Below, piece by piece: positions 1 through 8,355 of a stretch of 64,000 bases of DNA (position 1 is its first letter; every line of letters begins with the position of its first letter). The position numbers and the translations under genes are program-made. This stretch comes from Nonomuraea sp. NEAU-A123 (GTDB lineage Bacteria; Actinomycetota; Actinomycetes; Streptosporangiales; Streptosporangiaceae): assembly GCF_018603905.1 (NCBI RefSeq), contig NZ_JAHFZZ010000001.1, positions 310,001 through 374,000 of the forward strand, given 5' to 3'. A model generated the notes under the pieces. It was not told where the DNA came from and made no database searches. It saw only the letters and a list, made by a program, of their open reading frames with translations.

Positions 1-3000
1 TGCCGTACGAGATGAGCGACCTGGCGGCCGTCACCAGCACCGAGGAGCGACCCGAGCGGGCCGGCCCGGCGACGACGGCGCCGGGGCCGTGCGCGAGCAG
101 GTCCAGACCCATCGGGGCGAGGGCGTCACCACCTGCGCCGACCAGTGCCCACAGGGGCGAAGGCCGGGCGAAGCTCGGTTCCAGGTCCATGGCCTGGCCG
201 GCGGTGATGCGCATGGGAAGCGCGTCGACCCGAAGCGGAGGCTCTCCCTCCCAATGCCACGCGCCACGTCCCAGACGAGCCGACCGACCGGATCGGGCAA
301 AGCCGCCCAACGCGCCCGCGCTGTCCGACGTACCGCCCGAGACGTCGCCGACTGGGGCGCTGCCCGACGTGCCGCCCGGGACATCGCCACGTGATGCGCC
401 GCCCGAGGTCCTGCTTGACGTGCTGTCCGGTACGCCCGCCATGGCCTCCCGGGGGTTCGTTGCAGGCTCTGTGGGGGTGGTCGTGCTGAGGTGGGTGGGG
501 TCTTTCGAGGACGCTGTGGATGCGTACGTCGGGATGCTGCTGAGAGGGGCTGCCGCGCGGGCGAGGGACTGGAGGGCCGCTACCTGGGCGGGGCCCGAGG
601 GGTCTCGGGTGAGGAGGGCGATCTGGCTTTCGACGATGCCGTGTTCGCCCATCGAGAGAGCTCGGCCGGAGGGCATCGATGTGGGGAGTCCCTTCATCGG
701 CATGCCTGCCAGGCCGTAGTCGGCCGGGTCCGCGAGGCGGAGGAGGAGGCGGTCGTCGAAGACCGTGGAAATCTGGCCGAGCAGGCACGAACGGTCGCCG
801 GTCACCACCGCCCGCAGTCCCACCGCCGGACCCTCTCTGAGCAGTTGGAGGAGCGACTCTGTGAGGCGGCCGTAGTCGTAGCCCTCGAAGGCCGCCACGT
901 ACCCCTCCCAGCGGTCGACCATGAGGACCAGCCAGGGGAGGCGGTGGCCTGCCTGGCGGTATTCGGCCAACGAGGCGTGTCCGGCTTCGGCGAGTAGTTG
1001 CTGGCGGCGGCCCACTTCGGCGCGGAGGCGGGACAGCAGGCGTTCGACGCGGTCGAGCTGGTCGCGGGTCACGACCGCGCCGCAGTGTGGCATGGCCATC
1101 AGCGGGAGCAGTGCGCCTGATCCGCAGTCGATGGCGTGCAGGTGGACGTCGGCCGGGGACGCTTGCGCGGCGATGGCGCCGGCGATCGTCCGTAGTGCGG
1201 TGGATCTGCCGCTGCGGGCCGCTCCCGCGATGAGCAGGTGGCCGCCTTGGGCCAGGTCCAGCGCGAGCGGGCGTCGGTCCTGCGCCCAGGGCCGATCGAT
1301 TATTCCGAAAGCCAGCGGGCCCACTTCGGGGAACGTCCCCGAGCCGGGGAACGTCCCTGAGCTGGCGACTGGCCCTGAGCCAGTGAACGTCCCCGGTCCG
1401 GTGACTGGCCCTGGTCCGGTGAACGGCTCTGATCCGGCGGCGGATCGCGAGCCGGCGATGGCCTCTGGTCGAGTGGATGTCCGTGATGTGGTGGATCTGG
1501 AGGATGTTCCGGGGCCGGAAAGTGCTCCGGCTGCCAGGGAAGGCGCCCCAGCCGTCAGGGAAGGGATGATCTCGTCGAGGGTCACGGTCGAGGGCAGCGG
1601 CTCCAGCCATGGGCTCGGTTGCTCTGGTACGCCGGTGAGGCGGGCTGCCTCGATGAGCGCGTCCGCGAGGACGGTGAGGTCGGTGATCGTCGACCCCTCA
1701 GGCGGCTCAGGGAGCGGGGGGAGTGCCCGGCCCAGGGAACGCCAGTCCACGTCGATCACCCGCAGCCGACCGCCCGCGCCCGCCAGTCCTCCAGCGCCCG
1801 CCAATCCGACCGACATGCCGCCCGGGCCTGCCATGCCGCCCGGGCCTGCCATATTGGCCGGACCCGCCATATTGGCCGGACCCACAAGCCCGCCCGGATC
1901 CACAAGCCCGCCCGTGCCCAGCGGGCCGCTCGCCCCAACCGGCCCGTTCGTGGCCGGTTGGTCGGCTCTGAGGGATGCGCTTGCCACTGGGCTCCGGCCG
2001 CCCACTCGTGCGGTCTGTACGGCCGCAGCCGCCCCCACGCCGGACTTCACGTAACACCGGCCAGGCGTCGACTTGGAGATGTGCGCCGCGTCCGGCAGGT
2101 CGATGACGTCGGAGGACTCGGCGGGCTCGGTGACCCGGAGCGCGATCCGCAGCGATGTGTTGGCCTGGATGTCGGCCGTGACCACGCCCGCCGGGCGCTG
2201 GGTGGCCAGGATCAGGTGGATGCCGAGCGAACGGCCCCGGCGGGCGATGTCGACCAGGCCGTTGACGAAGTCGGGCAGCTCGGCCACCAGGGCGGCGAAC
2301 TCGTCGATGATCAGCACGAGCCTGGGCAGCGGCTCGCCGGTGTAGTCGTCGATGTCCTTGGCGCCGGCCGCCAGCAGCAGGCGTTCGCGTCGCCGGATCT
2401 CGGCGGCCAGGGAGTCGAGGGCCCGCTGTGTCAGGTGGCCGTCCAGGTCGCTGACCATGCCGACCGTGTGTGGCAGGCGTACGCACTCCTTGAACGCGGC
2501 ACCGCCCTTGTAGTCGACCAGCACGAACGTGAGCTGGTCCGGCCGGTTGGCCACCGCGAGCGAGCAGATGAGCGTCTGCAGCAGCTCCGACTTGCCCGCG
2601 CCCGTGGTGCCGGCGATCAGGCCGTGCGGGCCGTCCACTCTCAGGTCGACGGAGAACGGGCCGTCGGGGCCGATGCCGATGACCGCCTTCGTGGAGCCGT
2701 GGCCGTGCCAGCGGGTGGCGAGGTCGTGGCCGGATGGGGCGGGCATGCCCAGCAGGTCGAGCAGGCGGATCGCCTCGGGGAGGTGACCGGCCGGGTCGTC
2801 CCTGCTCACGTCGCGGATCGGGCCGAGCGCCCTGGCCACGCGGTCGCACCACGACGGTGACACCAGGTCGGCCAGGACCGGGCCGATGACCTCCAGGCCG
2901 CCGCCGAGCAGGCGTACCTGACCGTCCGCGGCGCACGCGGCGACGGTGGCGCACTCCTCGGGGAGCAGGCTCTGGTCGTCGTCGAGGGCGAGGGTGAAGA

Positions 3001-5017
3001 CACCCGAACGCGGGCCCTGACGAAGGATCTGCGGCATGCCGGGGAGGCCGCGCAGTACCTGGGCGCCGTCGAGTACGACGAGAACGTCGTAGGGGCGTAC
3101 GTCGTAGGAGGTCAGAGCCGGCGTCTCCGGGCCGCCCAGGTCGTCCCAGCCGGTGGGGATCTTGCCGAGCTCGGGGATGGCGGTGTTCTGGCGTTCGTCG
3201 ATGAGGGCGGCCAGTTCGGCGACGCGGTGGGCGGCGGACTCCGGGTCGGTGCCGACCAGGGTCACGCAGTCCTCGCCGCCGCGCGGGGCGCAGTGCGGCA
3301 GCCAGCGGACCCAGCCCCAGCGGCGCTCGCCGTCGGCGTGCGCGGACAGGACCACGATGGCCAGGTCGCGCGGGCTGTGCAGCGTCGCCGCCTGGCCGAT
3401 CAGCCAGCCGGTCAGGCCGGTCGCGGTGTCGCGCGGGCCGGTGACTCCCGCCACGCCTAGCCTGCGCATGGCCAGAGCCACCGGTACGGACCGGCAGATC
3501 GGCGGGGAGAGCGCGCCGCCCTTCTCCTCGGAGAGCTCCAGGTTGGCCGGAAGGTCGGCCAGCCCGACCCTGAGTCGCAGCGCGTCGGGATCGTGGATGC
3601 GCCGCTCCCACAGCCGCCTGCGTGGACCGGTGGCGGTGAGCAGCACCTGGGCTGGGTCGGGCGCGTCGGATCGGCGGAGCAGCTCGTCCTCGGCCCTGGC
3701 CTGCTCGACCGCCAGTTCGTACGCCTCCAGGCGCTCCTTGTGCTGCTTGGCGGCCTTTCTGTGCTGCTTCTTGCCGTGGCGGCGGTCGCTCCACCACTGG
3801 CCGATCATGATGAGGGGGCTCATCAGGGCGATGAGCAGGTAGTACGGCTGACGTAGGACGAAGGCCAGCGTGACGCCCATCACCGCGGGCAGAAGCGCGG
3901 CCAGCAACTGCAGGCGCATCCCTTCGGTGCGGCTGGGCTCCTGGGGGCGTTCGAAGGTGCGCTCGGGCTCCGGTCTGCGGAGGCGTGGCGGGCGGTTGTA
4001 GGCGACGCCGCCCTCCGGGAGGGGCGCCAGGTGCGCGTCCTGCGGCTCGATCGCGGTCAGGGTGAACACCGAGGAACCACAGGTCAGCAGCGTGTGCTCG
4101 GGCCAGTCGACGGGTTCGGTGAGCGGCTGGGCGGCCAGCGTGGGCGGCTCGTAGTGGACGGGCGTCAGCTCTGCCGCCTCGCGTTCGGCGACTCGGGCGG
4201 TGAGCTCGGCGACCTCGTCGGCCCACCGGCCCTTGAGCTTGAGGCGCTGCGCCTGCTGGGGCACCCGGTGGCGGACCGGCTCGACCGTGATCGCGTCGGG
4301 CGTCACGCGCAGGGTGGCGGCCTCGGGGGCGAGGGACGGGTCGGCGACGGTCAGCGCGCACATCGGGTCGGACCCGATGACGTGCACGCCCAGGCCCAGA
4401 CGGTGAACGGCGCCCGCGGCCGGGCCGCCGACCACCCGCACCTCGGCCACGCCGCCGGGCTCCTCGATGATCGTGGAGCGCGCGAGGTGGGCGTCGAGGG
4501 TGACCTTGTCGCCGTCGCGCAGCACCGCCCCGGCCAGGGCTCGCGGGTCGAGCGGCCGGCCGTTGCGCCAGATTACGGCGCCATGCCAGCCAGGCCCGTC
4601 GGCCCGGCCTTGGCCGAACCCCTGGGTCTGGTCCTGGTGGGACCTCTCAGCCCAGCCCTGGCCGGGCCTATCAGCCAAGCTCCGGCCGGACCCCTCGGTC
4701 CGGTCCCGGATGGGCGCCCCGAGAGGGGCACTCGGGTCACTGAGAGGGTTGCGCGGGTCACTGAGAGGGTTACGCGGATCAGGGGTGGGTGCGCCCGGCG
4801 ATCCGCTGGCGCGGGTGTGCCGCCTCGGTGGGCGGCCGCCGGGGTCGGTTACCGACATGCCGTAGGGGGCTCGGGCTCTGGGCAGGCGGACGACTTCGGC
4901 CAGCGGTGCCTGACCGCTGAGTGCCTCGCTCACCCTCGCCACCGTGGCGCCGTTGTCACCCTCGATCACAACGTCACGATCGCCTTGCTCGCCGAGCACG
5001 GTGAGCATGATCCGCAT
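1..5017 (-). CDS. EssC/EccC-like FtsK/SpoIIIE triple-ATPase (3' end beyond window)
   Basis: The reading frame is open from the ATG at 5017 to the window edge, giving 1672 residues without a stop. An FHA-like domain lies around residues 189-230 and a paired transmembrane segment around 368-408. Three FtsK/SpoIIIE-type ATPase modules follow: Walker A GTTGAGKS at 803-810 with Walker B LVLIIDEF at 900-907 and LATQRP after it; AGAARSGRST at 1264-1273; AGPARSGRSS at 1650-1659. FHA, two membrane helices and three ATPases are the plan of YukB/EssC/EccC, the motor of type VII secretion. The first ATPase has intact Walker motifs, while the second and third have Arg where Walker Lys is usual (RSGRS). 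Low-complexity Gly/Pro repeats lie between modules (about 1036-1076 and 1196-1235). No EccB/D/E or WXG100 gene is visible here. It is divergent from the Tad operon. Confidence 0.88.
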   Translation of the reverse strand, partial: MRIMLTVLGEQGDRDVVIEGDNGATVARVSEALSGQAPLAEVVRLPRARAPYGMSVTDPGGRPPRRHTRASGSPGAPTPDPRNPLSDPRNPLSDPSAPLGAPIRDRTEGSGRSLADRPGQGWAERSHQDQTQGFGQGRADGPGWHGAVIWRNGRPLDPRALAGAVLRDGDKVTLDAHLARSTIIEEPGGVAEVRVVGGPAAGAVHRLGLGVHVIGSDPMCALTVADPSLAPEAATLRVTPDAITVEPVRHRVPQQAQRLKLKGRWADEVAELTARVAEREAAELTPVHYEPPTLAAQPLTEPVDWPEHTLLTCGSSVFTLTAIEPQDAHLAPLPEGGVAYNRPPRLRRPEPERTFERPQEPSRTEGMRLQLLAALLPAVMGVTLAFVLRQPYYLLIALMSPLIMIGQWWSDRRHGKKQHRKAAKQHKERLEAYELAVEQARAEDELLRRSDAPDPAQVLLTATGPRRRLWERRIHDPDALRLRVGLADLPANLELSEEKGGALSPPICRSVPVALAMRRLGVAGVTGPRDTATGLTGWLIGQAATLHSPRDLAIVVLSAHADGERRWGWVRWLPHCAPRGGEDCVTLVGTDPESAAHRVAELAALIDERQNTAIPELGKIPTGWDDLGGPETPALTSYDVRPYDVLVVLDGAQVLRGLPGMPQILRQGPRSGVFTLALDDDQSLLPEECATVAACAADGQVRLLGGGLEVIGPVLADLVSPSWCDRVARALGPIRDVSRDDPAGHLPEAIRLLDLLGMPAPSGHDLATRWHGHGSTKAVIGIGPDGPFSVDLRVDGPHGLIAGTTGAGKSELLQTLICSLAVANRPDQLTFVLVDYKGGAAFKECVRLPHTVGMVSDLDGHLTQRALDSLAAEIRRRERLLLAAGAKDIDDYTGEPLPRLVLIIDEFAALVAELPDFVNGLVDIARRGRSLGIHLILATQRPAGVVTADIQANTSLRIALRVTEPAESSDVIDLPDAAHISKSTPGRCYVKSGVGAAAAVQTARVGGRSPVASASLRADQPATNGPVGASGPLGTGGLVDPGGLVGPANMAGPANMAGPGGMAGPGGMSVGLAGAGGLAGAGGRLRVIDVDWRSLGRALPPLPEPPEGSTITDLTVLADALIEAARLTGVPEQPSPWLEPLPSTVTLDEIIPSLTAGAPSLAAGALSGPGTSSRSTTSRTSTRPEAIAGSRSAAGSEPFTGPGPVTGPGTFTGSGPVASSGTFPGSGTFPEVGPLAFGIIDRPWAQDRRPLALDLAQGGHLLIAGAARSGRSTALRTIAGAIAAQASPADVHLHAIDCGSGALLPLMAMPHCGAVVTRDQLDRVERLLSRLRAEVGRRQQLLAEAGHASLAEYRQAGHRLPWLVLMVDRWEGYVAAFEGYDYGRLTESLLQLLREGPAVGLRAVVTGDRSCLLGQISTVFDDRLLLRLADPADYGLAGMPMKGLPTSMPSGRALSMGEHGIVESQIALLTRDPSGPAQVAALQSLARAAAPLSSIPTYASTASSKDPTHLSTTTPTEPATNPREAMAGVPDSTSSRTSGGASRGDVPGGTSGSAPVGDVSGGTSDSAGALGGFARSGRSARLGRGAWHWEGEPPLRVDALPMRITAGQAMDLEPSFARPSPLWALVGAGGDALAPMGLDLLAHGPGAVVAGPARSGRSSVLVTAARSLISYG

Positions 5018-5494
5018 GTGCCGTCTCCTCGATCGGGCCTCGGCGCAAAGGTAGCGCCCGAAGAAAGGGTAGGTCCGGCGGTTGACGGCAATGGCATAGA
5101 AGGGCCGGGTTGTGGATAACCGGCGACGGCAATTATGGCCTGTGGAAAGTCGACGATTTGGTTGCCCATTTAAGGGGTGGCGGGCAACGCAGGTTAATGG
5201 AGGGGATGGTGTGAAAAAAGGGGCGCAGGTGGCCACCCCCCACGCCAGCAGGGCCGCTGGAAGGCCGGGGCCTGAGTAGGTTCGCGAATCGCCCCACTCC
5301 ATCCCGCCATCGCCGCTCTTATCCCGAAAAAACCACCCCCGTCAACTTGGTAGAAACAATAGGCATCGATTATTTCTTGTTGACACCGCGCCACCTGCGA
5401 AACGAGCATGGTTCCTCGCATTCCAGCCCCGCTCCCACAAGCGGGTGCACATAATGGCGTGAATTCGACAATTCACAATGGGAGCCCCCCACCC
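5018..5494. promoter_or_regulatory. Divergent intergenic region, EssC-like / Tad operon
   Basis: This 477-base gap separates two divergent units and holds no convincing gene. Short ORFs in it show no recognisable domain. It contains a TTGACA at 5380-5385 with only a weak -10 match (gagcat, 18 bases later). It also has two DnaA-box-like words, TGTGGATAA at 5111-5119 (TTATCCACA on the minus strand) and TGTGGAAA at 5141-5148. The part from 5320 to 5400 is AT-richer than its surroundings, as expected of a promoter. Confidence 0.4.
5459..5476. promoter_or_regulatory. Inverted repeat (operator-like) before the Tad operon
   Basis: Perfect 7-base arms GTGAATT and AATTCAC flank a 4-base spacer, CGAC. 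The site ends 18 bases before the chosen ATG of the cpaB-like gene, a position suited to an operator or to a 5' leader hairpin. No cognate regulator can be named. Confidence 0.4.
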
Positions 5495-6160
5495 ATGAGG
5501 ACCAGTGAAAAGCCTGCCGTCAACACGGCGGGGTTGTCCGGCCCTGCCTCGCGCAAGCTCCCCGTGCCGCCCCGCGAACGCAAGCCCGCCCTGGCCGCTC
5601 TCGCCGTACTCCTGATCCTCGGCGGAGCGCTCGCCACGACGCTGCTCGTGCTGCGCAGCGGCGACCGGATCTCCGCGATCCGGGTCACCCAGCAGATCGG
5701 CGCCGGGCAGCAGTTCACCATCGAGGCGCTCGAAGAGGTGCAGATCGCCAATACCGGTCTCGACTTCGTCTCCTGGTCACAGAGGGGCGAGGTGACGAAG
5801 AGCTTCGCGGCCGTCACGATCGTGCCCGGCACCCTGCTGACTCACAACATGGGCGTCAGGGCCAGCAGCGAGCTGGTGCCCGGCAAGGCCAAGGTGGGTC
5901 TCGCCCTGAAACCTGGGCAATTCCCAGCCGGCCTCGCCGCAAGCCATCGGGTCCAGGTGGTGTACGTCCCAGCCCGTACCGAACAGGCGGAAAGCCGCGT
6001 TCTCGCACAGAGCGCGCTCGTCCAGAGCGTCAGCGACAGCGGCAGAACCGGCGGATCAATCCTGATCACCGTGATCGTCGACGCTGCGGCGGCGAAGACC
6101 ATAGTCCAATACGCCTCCAGCGGTGAGATCGCCGTGGCCGACCTGCCCGGAGTAAGTTGA
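5495..6160 (+). CDS. CpaB/RcpC-like SAF-domain pilus assembly protein
   Basis: This 221-residue protein begins with a short cytoplasmic segment and a single transmembrane helix (about residues 31-53), followed by a SAF-type domain. That is the plan of CpaB/RcpC, the periplasmic component of the Tad/Flp pilus machine. The ATG at 5495 (MRTSEKPA) was chosen because gggag precedes it at normal spacing and the helix then sits near the N-terminus. An in-frame ATG at 5408 would add 29 residues of unlikely sequence. It is the first gene of the Tad operon and is followed after one base by the CpaE-like gene. Confidence 0.82.
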   Translation: MRTSEKPAVNTAGLSGPASRKLPVPPRERKPALAALAVLLILGGALATTLLVLRSGDRISAIRVTQQIGAGQQFTIEALEEVQIANTGLDFVSWSQRGEVTKSFAAVTIVPGTLLTHNMGVRASSELVPGKAKVGLALKPGQFPAGLAASHRVQVVYVPARTEQAESRVLAQSALVQSVSDSGRTGGSILITVIVDAAAAKTIVQYASSGEIAVADLPGVS

Positions 6161-6161
6161 C

Positions 6162-6878
6162 GTGGCGCTGATCGTACTGGCCGCCGACAAGGGCGCGCCG
6201 GGCGTGACCACTGCCGCGACGGCACTCGCGGCAGTCTGGCCGCGTCCCGTACTCCTCGCCGAGTGCGACCCCGCAGGCGGTGACGTCGCCTACCGGCTGC
6301 CCGCGGCCGACGGCGGCGTGCTCAACCCGGGCAAGGGCCTGCTCACGCTGGCCGCGACCGCCCGGCGCGGCCTGGAGCCCGCGCAGATCCACCAGCACAC
6401 CCAGAAGATCGTCGGCGGCCTCGACGTGCTGGTCGGCCTCACCCACGGCGAGCAGGCGGCCGGGCTCACCTGGCTGTGGGGGCCGCTGGGCAGGGCGCTC
6501 GCCGCGATCCCGAACGCCGACGTGATCGCCGACTGCGGCCGCCTGGGCGGCCACCCGCAGATCGGGGACCTGATGGCGCAGGCCGAGCAGGTGGTGCTGC
6601 TCACCAGGGCCACCCTCGACCACGTCGCCCACCTGCGCGAACGCCTGTCCATCACCAAGGCCCACGGCGTCGCCGTGATCGCCGACCCGCGCAACTACCG
6701 CTCCTCGATCGACGACGTACGCAGGATCGTCGGCCCGAGCGTCAAGTTCGTCCACGGCCTCGCGCACGATCCCAAGGGCGCCGAGCTGCTGCGCGGCCAG
6801 TGGGGCGGGCGCCTCGACCGCTGCCTGCTCATCCGCACGGCGCGAGACCTCGCGGGCCGCTTGGTGAGCCACCTATGA
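6162..6878 (+). CDS. CpaE/TadZ-like MinD-family ATPase
   Basis: 238 residues, GTG start one base after the previous stop. The N-terminus has a deviant Walker A-like loop, KGAPGVTT at residues 10-17, in the ParA/MinD fold, and ECDPAGGD follows, as in MinD switch I. In Tad systems CpaE/TadZ localises the secretion machine to a pole or site. Family members vary in ATPase competence; the loop here has Gly-Val-Thr-Thr instead of the strict GKT/GKS, so hydrolysis is uncertain. Its last codons form the first unit of a 27-base tandem repeat. Confidence 0.8.
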   Translation: MALIVLAADKGAPGVTTAATALAAVWPRPVLLAECDPAGGDVAYRLPAADGGVLNPGKGLLTLAATARRGLEPAQIHQHTQKIVGGLDVLVGLTHGEQAAGLTWLWGPLGRALAAIPNADVIADCGRLGGHPQIGDLMAQAEQVVLLTRATLDHVAHLRERLSITKAHGVAVIADPRNYRSSIDDVRRIVGPSVKFVHGLAHDPKGAELLRGQWGGRLDRCLLIRTARDLAGRLVSHL

Positions 6879-6961
6879 GCGGGCCGCTGGGTGACTCACC
6901 CACGAGCGGGCCGCTTGGTAAGCCACCTATGAGCAGGCCGGTAAGTGACCCACCCATGACA
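6854..6961 (+). repeat. Four-unit 27-bp minisatellite at the cpaE-like gene 3' end
   Basis: Four units of 27 bases occur at 6854-6880, 6881-6907, 6908-6934 and 6935-6961. Units 1 and 3 differ at one base, and units 2 and 4 are more diverged. Most units start with gggccgct and end with gagc. Unit 1 contains the CpaE-like stop codon. The array is followed by short iterations of cctatgaca. A 27-base period keeps reading frame (9 codons). Confidence 0.85.
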
Positions 6962-7060
6962 CCTATGACACCTATGAATTTCGGTATGGCATTCAACCTC
7001 GCGAGGCGACCGGCACGTACAACCCGGAGACGCCTCCTCGCGAGAGTGAGCAGCCAGTGA
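6875..7060 (+). CDS. Small repeat-encoded ORF in the Tad operon (hypothetical)
   Basis: This 61-residue ORF starts with an ATG overlapping the CpaE-like stop (ATGA) and stops in the GTGA that begins cpaF, so it fits exactly between two operon genes. Its N-terminal half is built of a 9-residue repeat (SGPLGDSPT, SGPLGKPPM, SRPVSDPPM) followed by TPM-TPM, encoded by the minisatellite. The C-terminal half is Arg-rich (RRPARTTRRRLLARV). No domain is recognised. Third-position GC is below that of its neighbours, so it may be a repeat-expanded spacer rather than a working gene. Confidence 0.35.
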   Translation: MSGPLGDSPTSGPLGKPPMSRPVSDPPMTPMTPMNFGMAFNLARRPARTTRRRLLARVSSQ

Positions 7061-8355
7061 TCGACCACTCCCTAGTCAAGCGCTTCCGCCAGGAGGTCGG
7101 CGACCGCCTGGCCCACCAGCGCCGGCTCGACCAGGTCAACGGTCTGGCCTCGATGACCGGCGAGGACGAGCGCCAGTTCGCCAGGGCGCTGATCTCCCAG
7201 GTTCTCGAAGAGCACGCGCGCAGCGAGATCGGCCTGGGCCGCACCCCTCCCACCGTCGAAGAGGAGGAGGCGCTCGCGGCCGGTATCCACGCCGCGCTGT
7301 TCGGCGTGGGCCGCCTCCAGCCGCTCCTCGACGACCCCGAGGTCGAGAACATCGACATCAACGGCTGCGACCGCGTCTTCGTCAGCTACGCCGACGGCCA
7401 GGAGCTCATGCGGGAGCCGGTCGCCGAGTCCGACGACGAGCTCATCGAGCTGATCCAGATACTGGCCGCCTACTCGGGCCTGTCGAGCAGGCCGTTCGAC
7501 ACCGCCAACCCCCAGCTCGACCTGCGCCTGCCCGACGGATCGCGGCTGAGCGCGGTCATGGACGTCACGCTCAGGCCGGCCGTCTCGATCCGCCGCGCCC
7601 GGCTCGGCAAGGTGTTCATGTCGGACCTCGTGGGCAACGGCACGTTGAGCCCGGAGGTGGGCAGGTTCCTCAGCGCGGTGGTCGGCGCCCGCAAGAACAT
7701 CATGATCGCCGGATCCACGAACGCCGGTAAGACCACCCTGCTCAGGGCCCTGGCCAACGAGATCCCGGCGTACGAGCGCCTGATCACGGTCGAACGCGCG
7801 CTGGAGCTCGGCCTCGACCAGTTCCCCGAGCTGCACCCCAACGTCGTCGCCTTCGAGCAGCGCCTGCCCAACTCCGAGGGCCAGGGCGAGATCACCATGG
7901 CCGAGCTGGTCAGGAGGTCGCTCCGGATGAACCCCAGCCGGGTGATCGTCGGCGAGGTGCTCGGCGACGAGATCGTCACGATGCTCAACGCGATGACCCA
8001 GGGCAACGACGGCTCCCTGTCCACCATCCACGCGAACTCCAGCATGGAGGTGTTCAACCGCATCTCCACCTACGCCCTGCAGGCCGGCGAGCGGCTGCCG
8101 ATCGACGCCACCCACATGCTCATCGCGGGCGCGATCGACTTCGTGGTCTTCGTGGAGAAGCGCAACGACTACAACCGCGGCGGCACCCTGCGCCGCTATG
8201 TCTCCAGCATCCGCGAGGTCAACGGCTGCGACGGCCGCGTCCTGTCGAGCGAGGTGTTCATCCCGGGCGCCGACGGCACCGCCACGCCGCACGCCCCCAT
8301 CTCCTGCATGGAAGAACTCGCCGCCCACGGATACAACCCCGGAGGCTGGCTGTGA
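7057..8355 (+). CDS. cpaF: CpaF/TadA-family pilus assembly ATPase
   Basis: 432 residues. This is the secretion ATPase that powers Flp pilus assembly at the cytoplasmic face. The Walker A GSTNAGKTT begins at residue 219, and the Walker B/Asp-box region around VIVGEVLGDE is near residue 295. The N-terminal helical domain precedes a region with DIDINGCDRVF typical of TadA. The histidine-box segment LSTIHANSS is present. The GTG start overlaps the stop of the small upstream ORF. The TadB-like gene overlaps its end by four bases, showing tight coupling. Confidence 0.93.
   Translation: MIDHSLVKRFRQEVGDRLAHQRRLDQVNGLASMTGEDERQFARALISQVLEEHARSEIGLGRTPPTVEEEEALAAGIHAALFGVGRLQPLLDDPEVENIDINGCDRVFVSYADGQELMREPVAESDDELIELIQILAAYSGLSSRPFDTANPQLDLRLPDGSRLSAVMDVTLRPAVSIRRARLGKVFMSDLVGNGTLSPEVGRFLSAVVGARKNIMIAGSTNAGKTTLLRALANEIPAYERLITVERALELGLDQFPELHPNVVAFEQRLPNSEGQGEITMAELVRRSLRMNPSRVIVGEVLGDEIVTMLNAMTQGNDGSLSTIHANSSMEVFNRISTYALQAGERLPIDATHMLIAGAIDFVVFVEKRNDYNRGGTLRRYVSSIREVNGCDGRVLSSEVFIPGADGTATPHAPISCMEELAAHGYNPGGWL

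Noticed and set aside
126..4361. Two long Arg/Pro-rich minus-strand ORFs (494 and 884 residues)
   Set aside because: They are in another frame of the EssC-like gene and have the composition of a GC-rich shadow; the open frame from 5017 shows real domains.
5194..5421. 75-residue minus ORF in the EssC/Tad gap
   Set aside because: No domain, no ribosome site and it lies in a promoter-like region.
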